Shown: positions 1 to 5,096 of the stretch, one piece after another
How positions within the stretch are numbered: the stretch's first letter is position 1
Layout: every line of letters begins with the position of its first letter
Assembly (NCBI GenBank): GCA_036752465.1
Contig: DAIOSQ010000107.1
Location: 1 to 6,025 of the forward strand
Length of the DNA stretch: 6,025 nucleotides
Reading direction: 5' to 3'
Source of the DNA: DAIOSQ01 sp036752465
GTDB lineage: Bacteria > Pseudomonadota > Gammaproteobacteria > Legionellales > Legionellaceae
Position numbers and translations under genes: made by a program
The notes under the pieces: generated by a model
What the model was told of the DNA's origin: nothing
The model's input: only the letters and a program-made list of their open reading frames with translations
The model's database searches: none

Positions 1-1
1 T

Positions 2-412
2 CCTCGTAGGTTGAAATTAGATTTTAGTGATTTAGCCCAGGGTGGCTATAGTTATGATTTGTTTAAAGGCAACTTTGGCATGAAAAATGGCGTGATTCAT
101 ACCGAGGATAGTTATCTGGATGGGCCAGTGGCATATGTTACCATGCAAGGTGATATAGACGTAATGGCGCGTCGCTATAATTTAAACTTGATGGTGTCAC
201 CGTATCTAACCTCAAGCTTACCAGTGGTTGCAACGATTGCCGGCGGTCCAATTGCCGGGGTAGCCACGTTGGTGGTGACTAAGATTATTAATGACCAAAT
301 GCAAAAAGTGAGCGGATATAGTTACAAAATTACAGGTCCTTGGCTTAATCCTAAGGTAGAGCAGGGTACCACCCATAAAAAAGCACAAACTGATGTGCCG
401 CAAAGGGGCTAA
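2..412 (+). CDS. yhdP: YhdP-family AsmA-like protein, C-terminal end (5' partial)
   Basis: This is the last ~136 codons of a much larger gene. The reading frame is open from base 2 (Pro-Arg-Arg before the TTG at 11), so the TTG is an internal Leu codon and not a start. Family members are well over 1000 residues, with an N-terminal membrane anchor and a long periplasmic beta-rich repeat body. What is visible is the usual C-terminus: an LDFSDL segment, a strand-rich stretch (GYSYDLFKGNFGMKNGVI), then a hydrophobic Gly/Ala-rich segment (PVVATIAGGPIAGVATLVVT) and a closing YSYKITGPWLNPKVE strand. In E. coli, YhdP (with TamB and YdbH) is implicated in moving phospholipid from inner to outer membrane; the same role here is an inference from family. 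The TAA stop is 2 bases before the next ATG, and the next gene's ribosome site lies inside this gene, which suggests co-transcription. The family call is fairly sure from the tail alone; exact orthology cannot be judged. Confidence 0.8.
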   Translation, partial: PRRLKLDFSDLAQGGYSYDLFKGNFGMKNGVIHTEDSYLDGPVAYVTMQGDIDVMARRYNLNLMVSPYLTSSLPVVATIAGGPIAGVATLVVTKIINDQMQKVSGYSYKITGPWLNPKVEQGTTHKKAQTDVPQRG

Positions 413-414
413 TC

Positions 415-942
415 ATGTGGACAGATTTGATACGAATATATTGGCAAATATGTACATTTAAAAGAAGCCCAGCTGACTCGCCTTACGGACAGTTATTGCT
501 GAGCTGGAGTGCCGTGTTGTTTTGGTTATTGCTGTTGTTACAGTGGAAGTTGGTTAATCGAGGTGCAAGCACGGCATTAGATAACCAAATATATCTTCTG
601 AGCAGTGTGATCTTATTTGCTTATGCGTTGTATAGTTGGTTGATATTAACGATTACGCGGAAACGCAACCGATTTGTGCAAACTCTAACTGCATTATTTG
701 CTTGTCATAGTCTGATACACCTGCTGGCGGTGCCACTGTTATTTTTGATGCCTGTGGTGGGGACGCTTGGTGTCTATTTCTTCAATCTGCTGCTGTTGCT
801 GGTATCAATGGTGTTAAGCATTTGGCAATTTATGATTTCTGCTTATATTTTTCGACATGCGTTGCAAATTGGTGGATTCGCTAGCATGATTGCTAGCTTG
901 GGTTTAATTGCAGTCAATTTATTGATGATTTCATTATGGTGA
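415..942 (+). CDS. Five-helix inner-membrane protein of unknown function
   Basis: The product is a 175-residue, very hydrophobic protein that I cannot name. The ATG at 415 is preceded by a strong AAAGGGG ribosome site (402-408, 6-base spacing), which fixes the start. Five membrane segments can be read at about residues 27-45, 60-79, 89-112, 118-143 and 154-174, with a short basic stretch (TRKRNR, 81-86) between helices 2 and 3. The N-terminal cytosolic piece contains ICTFKRSPADSPYG (12-25). From memory this resembles the opening of small uncharacterised proteobacterial membrane proteins (a 'LFRxxPQDLPxS'-like pattern), but no function is attached to them. There are no obvious catalytic residues. 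The gene sits 2 bases after the yhdP-like gene and its TGA at 940-942 overlaps candidate mpl starts, so the three are probably translated from one message. A role in the envelope is suggested only by location and neighbours. Confidence 0.85.
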   Translation: MWTDLIRIYWQICTFKRSPADSPYGQLLLSWSAVLFWLLLLLQWKLVNRGASTALDNQIYLLSSVILFAYALYSWLILTITRKRNRFVQTLTALFACHSLIHLLAVPLLFLMPVVGTLGVYFFNLLLLLVSMVLSIWQFMISAYIFRHALQIGGFASMIASLGLIAVNLLMISLW

Positions 943-947
943 TGCCG

Positions 948-2324
948 ATGCATATACATATCTTGGGGATCAGTGGCACGTTTATGAGCGCGCTAGCCCT
1001 GTTGGCCAGATCACAAGGACACACCGTCACTGGCAGTGATAGTCATTGTTATCCGCCAGTCAGTTATTTATTGCGGGATAATGGTATCGAATGGACAGAG
1101 GGCTATGAAGATAGCACGCAAGCTTTACGGGCAGATCAGGTAATCGTCGGGAACGCCATTAAGCGAGGTATGCCGGTGATGGAAGATGTTATCAATGCCA
1201 GGCGCCCCTATACCTCAGGTCCGGCATGGCTTTATGACCATATTCTAACAAACTATCGGGTTATTGCGATTGCTGGCACCCACGGCAAAACGACCACCAC
1301 CTCCATGATTGCGTGGATTTTGCATCAAGCCGGGTTACAACCTGGGTTTTTGATAGGGGGGGTTGCCAGTGCTTTTCAAACCAACGCTTGTCTTGGGCAA
1401 GGTGAGTGGTTTGTGATTGAAGCGGATGAGTATGACACGGCATTTTTTGATAAACGACCTAAATTCATGCATTATCGTCCCGAAGTGGCCATTTTAAATA
1501 ATTTAGAATTTGACCACGCGGATATTTATGCAGATTTGCAAGCGATCCAACAGCAATTTCATTATTTTCTCCGTACAGTTCCAGGTAACGGATTATTGAT
1601 AAAGCCGCGACATGACATTGCTTTGAATCAAGTGCTCACCATGGGACAATACAGTGCAAGTCAAGAATTTGGCCTGCAAGATGCAGTGGAGTGGAGTGCG
1701 GAGTTATTACACCCAAGTGGCAGTCATTTTTTGGTGAAGCATCTTGGGTTAGAAGTTGCACAGGTTCATTGGCAATTGATAGGACCTTTCAATGTCGAGA
1801 ATGCATTAGCTGCCATAGCTGCTTGTTATAGGGCAGGCGTTGCGCCGCAGCAAGCAGCTAGCGCCTTAAGCTGTTTTACCCCAGTTAAACGACGTTTAGA
1901 AGTCAAATATGCTGAGCAGGGCATCACTGTTTATGATGATTTTGCGCATCACCCCACCGCAATCGCTAAAACCATTGCCGCGTTGCAACAAAGCCAGCGT
2001 CATCGCCGTGTCTTGGTGGTTCTGGAATTCGCTTCGTACAGCATGAAGACCGGTTCTCATATTGCAGAACTTTCGCAAGCATTGCTAGCCGTAGATTATG
2101 CTTTCTTGCTCAATCCATCACACTTTGAGTTGCAACCCATCAGTAAAACTTGGACCTTTCCGTTTGCCATCTTCGCCGACACCGATAAAATCGTGCGTGC
2201 GGTCACACAAGACTTACAGGCTGGAGATGCTATTTTGGTTATGAGTAACCGTGGATTTGATAACATTCATGCTAAGCTTATTCAGCGTATTCCGACAATC
2301 ACTGTGCGTAGCCATGCGACTTAA
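948..2324 (+). CDS. mpl: UDP-MurNAc:L-alanyl-gamma-D-glutamyl-meso-DAP ligase (murein tripeptide recycling)
   Basis: This cytosolic Mur ligase joins recycled tripeptide L-Ala-gamma-D-Glu-meso-DAP to UDP-MurNAc with ATP, bypassing MurC, MurD and MurE. From the ATG at 948 it is 458 residues, close to the ~457 of E. coli Mpl, and begins MHIHILGISGTFMSALALL, the N-terminal Rossmann UDP-binding domain. ATGs at 936 and 942 are also in frame. The 942 ATG overlaps the upstream stop as TGATG, so a 2- or 4-residue longer form is possible; no strong ribosome site decides it. Visible motifs are the ATP P-loop GTHGKTTTT (residues 110-118), the metal/substrate region EADEYDTAFFDKR (158-170, which separates Mpl from MurC), NNLEFDHAD (184-192) and YDDFAHHPTAI (329-339), then a C-terminal domain ending VMSNRGFDNIH. 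One oddity: the usual Mpl 'EPRSNTM'-like motif reads EFASYSM here, lacking the Arg and Asn. Identity is nonetheless firm. Confidence 0.96.
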   Translation: MHIHILGISGTFMSALALLARSQGHTVTGSDSHCYPPVSYLLRDNGIEWTEGYEDSTQALRADQVIVGNAIKRGMPVMEDVINARRPYTSGPAWLYDHILTNYRVIAIAGTHGKTTTTSMIAWILHQAGLQPGFLIGGVASAFQTNACLGQGEWFVIEADEYDTAFFDKRPKFMHYRPEVAILNNLEFDHADIYADLQAIQQQFHYFLRTVPGNGLLIKPRHDIALNQVLTMGQYSASQEFGLQDAVEWSAELLHPSGSHFLVKHLGLEVAQVHWQLIGPFNVENALAAIAACYRAGVAPQQAASALSCFTPVKRRLEVKYAEQGITVYDDFAHHPTAIAKTIAALQQSQRHRRVLVVLEFASYSMKTGSHIAELSQALLAVDYAFLLNPSHFELQPISKTWTFPFAIFADTDKIVRAVTQDLQAGDAILVMSNRGFDNIHAKLIQRIPTITVRSHAT

Positions 2325-2423
2325 AAAACCAAGATCTTCAGGCGCAATGAGTATGGGACAGTGAGCTGATGTGCTTCTAAATTGGTGCGGTGCGGCCGTG
2401 CGGTCGTATCGTTTCTCGTCATG

Positions 2424-3122
2424 TCAAGAGCTTAACAGGTCTTGGGCGCTCAGTTGATAGGTATTCAGCAAATTATCTTGCAACACATGGGCTTCGTTAT
2501 TCACGGCTGGGAGTTGTTGCGTGGTGGTCAGGACACCGCTTTTGAAGGTCCAACCGTTGGGCAACTTCAGTTTGCTGCCTAACTGTTGCAGGCTCGCTAC
2601 GGTCTGAGGTTCTTTCTGGATACTATACGATTGCATGACAAATATTCGTCCATTTTTGTCGATCAACTCATAAATCCGCGTGCCTTGATGATAAATCCAA
2701 ACGGTGTGTCGTTTGACTCTATGCTGGTGGTACGGGCTCTCACCGTGCATAGTTTCTGCAAAGGTGAGATGAATGGTGGCTGCTTTGCGCATGGCTATGC
2801 CACCGAACGCTTGAATTTGCGGCGTGGCCAGGTTGGAGTGAATCATTTCGTTCATCAACCAAAAGCGTGGCCCGTTTAATTTGACGTACATCGCGCCTGT
2901 TTGCTGTTTTATCTTGCTTGCAGTGAGCGCTTGCCATAAATTTTCGGGACAATTATTTAGCCCAATGGTATTGTAAACGGCCAATGTGAGCGAGTCTTCC
3001 ATGATGATAACTTCACAATAACGGTAGCCAAATAAATTTGACATGGTGGCGGCAAGCGCAGTTGATGGTACGCTGGCTATGGCTAACAGGATAATTGGCA
3101 ATGCAAGTAGATATCGTTTCAT
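2424..3122 (-). CDS. Secreted/periplasmic conserved protein of unknown function, downstream of bolA
   Basis: The product has 232 residues and a clear Sec signal peptide: MKRYLLALPI, a hydrophobic core, then ALA before residue 25 (probable cleavage ALA|AT, 24/25). The ATG at 3122 is chosen because it starts the signal peptide and has an AAGGA ribosome site 8 bases upstream; the frame stays open to an ATG at 3209, but that would put 29 extra residues before the signal and overlap bolA. The mature protein has recognisable blocks: GYRYCEVI (32-39), AVYNTIGLNNCP (48-59), KLNGPRFWLM (81-90) and a strand-rich region (TVWIYHQGTRIYELID, 140-155). Cys36 and Cys58 are the only cysteines and could form a periplasmic disulfide. 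I recall similar blocks in uncharacterised proteins of many bacteria (RYCE..., GLN(D/N)CP, LNGPR(Y/F)WLMD), so it appears conserved but unnamed. It lies 53 bases after bolA on the same strand, probably in the same operon. Confidence 0.85.
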   Translation of the reverse strand: MKRYLLALPIILLAIASVPSTALAATMSNLFGYRYCEVIIMEDSLTLAVYNTIGLNNCPENLWQALTASKIKQQTGAMYVKLNGPRFWLMNEMIHSNLATPQIQAFGGIAMRKAATIHLTFAETMHGESPYHQHRVKRHTVWIYHQGTRIYELIDKNGRIFVMQSYSIQKEPQTVASLQQLGSKLKLPNGWTFKSGVLTTTQQLPAVNNEAHVLQDNLLNTYQLSAQDLLSS

Positions 3123-3130
3123 GTATCGGA

Positions 3131-3135
3131 TCCTT
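3131..3135 (-). promoter_or_regulatory. Ribosome binding site deciding the start at 3122
   Basis: On the - strand this reads AAGGA, followed by 8 bases before the ATG at 3122. It supports the signal-peptide start over the longer frame beginning at 3209. Confidence 0.7.
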
Positions 3136-3175
3136 GAAAGATGGAGAATAGCACGGGCTTGCTGCCGGCCGTGGT

Positions 3176-3499
3176 TCAATGTTCGTCCATATGTTTGCCG
3201 CCAAGACATGGTGGCGATTGCACTTGGTTGTGCTGTTTACTTTGCCATTCTTCAGGAGACCAGAGCTGCATGGTGAGCGCATGCAAGCCATTGTTAAACT
3301 CAGACGCCAACAGACGATAGACTAGACGTTGGCGTTGCAACAAACTTTGGGAAAAGAATTGTTTTGCGATCACCGTAATGTTAAAGTGGCTTTCCGAGCC
3401 TGCAGGGACGTGATGCTGATGAGTTTCGTCTATAATATGAATCTCATCGGGCATTAGATCAGCACTTAAGGCAAGCCGAATGCGTTCTAATCTTGACAT
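3176..3499 (-). CDS. bolA: BolA family transcriptional/iron-sulfur regulator
   Basis: The 107-residue product matches E. coli-type BolA (~105 residues) along its whole length. Visible features are an N-terminal helix (RLERIRLALSADLMP), the strand with IIDETHQHHVPAGSESHFN (22-40) containing the conserved GSESHF, the helix QRQRLVYRLLASEF (55-68), and GLHALTMQLWSPEEW (71-85) with the conserved His73 of the BolA fold. The tail contains SPPCLGG (95-101), which matches the SPPC-x-G tail I recall from E. coli BolA and separates it from the shorter IbaG/BolA2 type. BolA proteins bind monothiol glutaredoxins through a shared [2Fe-2S] cluster and, in E. coli, affect cell shape, biofilm and the stress response. 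The ATG at 3499 has only a weak AGG ribosome site. The gene is divergent from pilA and leads a likely two-gene operon with the secreted protein at 3122-2424. Confidence 0.95.
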   Translation of the reverse strand: MSRLERIRLALSADLMPDEIHIIDETHQHHVPAGSESHFNITVIAKQFFSQSLLQRQRLVYRLLASEFNNGLHALTMQLWSPEEWQSKQHNQVQSPPCLGGKHMDEH

Positions 3500-3527
3500 A
3501 TTAACCTAGGTTAGCTCCAATTGTCTT

Positions 3528-3557
3528 AGTATAGCCATATAAGCAAGTGGGAAGCAA
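3528..3557 (-). promoter_or_regulatory. Candidate sigma-70-type promoter for bolA
   Basis: On the - strand TTGCTT (3557-3552) is followed by an 18-base spacer and TATACT (3533-3528). Both boxes match the consensus at 4-5 of 6 positions. Transcription would start around 3520, leaving a short leader before the bolA ATG at 3499. Placement in the divergent gap supports it; no experimental evidence can be read from sequence. Confidence 0.5.
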
Positions 3558-3587
3558 CTTAAAGCGCACGCAGTATTCTGGATGCAA

Positions 3588-3603
3588 CAGTTGCTGGCAA
3601 CTG
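3588..3603. repeat. Perfect inverted repeat between bolA and pilA (possible operator)
   Basis: CAGTTGC and GCAACTG are exact reverse complements separated by TG. A second, overlapping palindrome GCAACAGTTGC spans 3584-3594, so the GCAAC/GTTGC element appears in three adjacent half-sites, with one more GCAAC at 3554-3558. The site is ~30 bases upstream of the pilA start and just upstream of the bolA promoter candidate. It could be a protein-binding site or a small hairpin in the pilA leader; there is no T-run, so it is not a terminator. Confidence 0.4.
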
Positions 3604-3618
3604 TGCGTAACTATTCAA

Positions 3619-3623
3619 AGGGG
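3619..3623 (+). promoter_or_regulatory. Ribosome binding site deciding the pilA start
   Basis: AGGGG, extended upstream as AAAGGGG from 3617, stands 6 bases before the ATG at 3630. It supports that start over the in-frame ATG at 3582, which would add 16 residues ahead of the pilin leader peptide. Confidence 0.75.
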
Positions 3624-3629
3624 TACACT

Positions 3630-4040
3630 ATGAAAGAGAAAGGGTTCACACTGATTGAATTGATGGTGGTAGTCGCTATACTGGGCATCTTGGTGGCCAT
3701 TGCCATACCTGAGTATCGCAGTTACGTGATAAGAGCACGTGTCACCGAAGGTATTAATATGGCAACTGCGGCAAGATTGGATGTGACCGAGGCCATGAGC
3801 GCTTTAAATAGCCCAACTATTGATCTAAAACAAATTGGCTACATACCCATTAAACCAACAATTAATGTTGAGTCTGTGAAAATAATCAATAGTGGTGGCA
3901 CCGTAGAAATCAAATTTACCCCAATAGCTGGTGGTGGTACCATTTTAATGAAACCCACGTTATCTCAGGGTGGCGTCGTCAGTTGGGACTGTACCGGCGG
4001 TACTTTGCCACGGGGCTACCGCCCGATGAATTGCCGTTAA
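3630..4040 (+). CDS. pilA: Type IVa major-type pilin precursor
   Basis: The product is a 136-residue prepilin. The short basic leader MKEKG is followed by the prepilin peptidase (PilD) site G5|F6, and the mature protein starts FTLIELMVVVAILGILVAIA with the conserved Glu at mature position 5. The hydrophobic N-terminal helix both anchors the subunit in the inner membrane and packs in the pilus core. Next comes YRSYVIRARVTEGINMA, the usual alphaN extension of PF00114-type pilins. The C-terminal part has Cys121 and Cys135, which should form the D-region disulfide, and ends GGTLPRGYRPMNCR, a tail typical of gammaproteobacterial PilA/PilE (Legionella-like, from memory). Mature length is 131 residues, slightly short for the family. 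The gene stands alone with no pil assembly genes in view. No convincing -24/-12 (RpoN) promoter is visible although many pilA genes use one. It converges on the orphan gene ending at 4050 with only 9 bases between them and no visible hairpin terminator. Confidence 0.95.
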   Translation: MKEKGFTLIELMVVVAILGILVAIAIPEYRSYVIRARVTEGINMATAARLDVTEAMSALNSPTIDLKQIGYIPIKPTINVESVKIINSGGTVEIKFTPIAGGGTILMKPTLSQGGVVSWDCTGGTLPRGYRPMNCR

Positions 4041-4049
4041 TTTGTCTTG

Positions 4050-5021
4050 CTACTTGAATCCAATGGTTGTGCTTGCACTAGTTGACATGCTTGCGGTGGC
4101 GGTGGTTTGCAGGTGCTCCGACTCTTGCGCGCGTCGCTCTTCAATCAGCTGGTCTAATTCGGATTGGAATTCGAATTCCTCTATCCCGTCAGCGTAGCTG
4201 ACGTCTGCATCTGGAGATTTTTTATAGGCACTCGCAGACAATGCTTGTTGTAAATACTCATCCAGATAATTGGGAATTAAACATCCTACAGCTGGTGCAG
4301 CGTGCTGTTGCCGCATATATGGATTTTGTAAGGCCAAAAATCTTAATTTGTCGATGCCAATAGTTGCTCTGACCTTTTGAAAAACCTCCGCCTCTCTGGT
4401 TTTTAGCGTATTGATATTCTGCAAGGCTGATTCGAGTTGCGTGCTGACTTCGGCATCCAGGGCTTGAAGAAACGATTCACCACCAATCATGCTGGGATGA
4501 TTGACCACTTCACTGTAGATGCTCGTAAAGATTAAATCTTTATCGCGACGGGCAAAATAAGAGGTTACGGCGATTAAGAAATGGGTAAATGGACATTCAG
4601 TAATTTCAGGGTAATCCAATAGCGACAAGGACTTCGCTCGTTGGTATAACGCGCGGCTGAATTTTTCCAAATTATCCAAGACAACTTCGGTGCTGCCATA
4701 TTGCCTGCTTTTACTTCTAGACTGGTGTTCTATTAAGTTTTTATGAGATTGGATTAAGCTGATGAAGGCACTGACGGTGTATTTATCGGCACTCTGTCCG
4801 CTGCTAGGTGCATAGCTCTCAATAGCTGTAATTAGGTTATTTAATATGGCTTGTTTTTTGGCTGATAGCTCGAGGTCGCGTCCGCCGGTAAATATACCTA
4901 CTCCCGCCGTGAAGGCATGTCCTATGTATGTTTTAGGTTGATCTTTGCTTTTTGATTCTGCAATTTTCTCTTGTAACATATCGGTCAGAAACTTTTTTAT
5001 AACGTGATGAAAGGTGGTCAT
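4050..5021 (-). CDS. Orphan protein of unknown function with effector-like C-terminus
   Basis: I do not recognise this 323-residue protein. It is predicted soluble: no signal peptide, no membrane segment, mainly helical, with only two cysteines. The ATG at 5021 has a strong GGAGG ribosome site, though with a long 11-base spacing; no nearer in-frame start exists. The N-terminal third holds a Gly-rich stretch (GHAFTAGVGIFTGGRD, 34-49) followed by helix SAKKQAILNNLITAIESY (53-70), a pattern that loosely recalls unnamed Legionella proteins (weak memory, not evidence). The middle has helices with LDNLEKFSRALYQRAKSL (115-132) and an aromatic segment FTHFLIAVTSYF (145-156). Near the end a Glu-rich block (281-302: EEFEFQSELDQLIEERRAQE and ESE) precedes a Ser/Thr/Ala tail (306-319) and a final IGFK. 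This fits the C-terminal signal of Dot/Icm type IV secretion substrates. It lies 75 bases after the phosphofructokinase gene on the same strand; co-transcription is possible. Confidence 0.8.
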   Translation of the reverse strand: MTTFHHVIKKFLTDMLQEKIAESKSKDQPKTYIGHAFTAGVGIFTGGRDLELSAKKQAILNNLITAIESYAPSSGQSADKYTVSAFISLIQSHKNLIEHQSRSKSRQYGSTEVVLDNLEKFSRALYQRAKSLSLLDYPEITECPFTHFLIAVTSYFARRDKDLIFTSIYSEVVNHPSMIGGESFLQALDAEVSTQLESALQNINTLKTREAEVFQKVRATIGIDKLRFLALQNPYMRQQHAAPAVGCLIPNYLDEYLQQALSASAYKKSPDADVSYADGIEEFEFQSELDQLIEERRAQESEHLQTTATASMSTSASTTIGFK

Positions 5022-5096
5022 GAGCTTTGGTGCCTCCGATAATGCCTATATTGTTTGGTGTGCTTTACTTCGTAGCAAAGACCACTCATTGGCTGC

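Noticed and set aside
880..897. GCTAGC repeated as GCTAGC-6 bases-GCTAGC, a possible hairpin or site
   Set aside because: It lies inside the membrane-protein gene, encodes an ordinary Ala-Ser-Met-Ile-Ala-Ser stretch of the last helix, and has no T-run or neighbouring signal; similar CTAGC words occur elsewhere in mpl.
2325..2423. Convergent gap after mpl, with a GC-rich run (2384-2405) holding TGCGG three times, checked for a terminator
   Set aside because: The repeats do not pair into a stable stem followed by T residues on either strand, and nothing else is readable in the gap.
2586..2879. 97-codon open frame on the + strand opposite the secreted-protein gene
   Set aside because: It lies entirely antisense to a gene with a clear signal peptide and conserved blocks, has no ribosome site and no recognisable composition.
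3582..3629. Longer pilin start at the ATG at 3582
   Set aside because: It would place 16 residues before the leader, overlap the inverted repeat, and ignore the strong AAAGGGG site directly upstream of 3630; prepilin leaders of this class are short.
5022..5096. Possible promoter (TTGCTA ... AACAAT) and imperfect stem between the phosphofructokinase and the orphan gene
   Set aside because: The -10 box matches poorly and the stem has a 2-base bulge with no T-run, so neither a promoter nor a terminator can be claimed.
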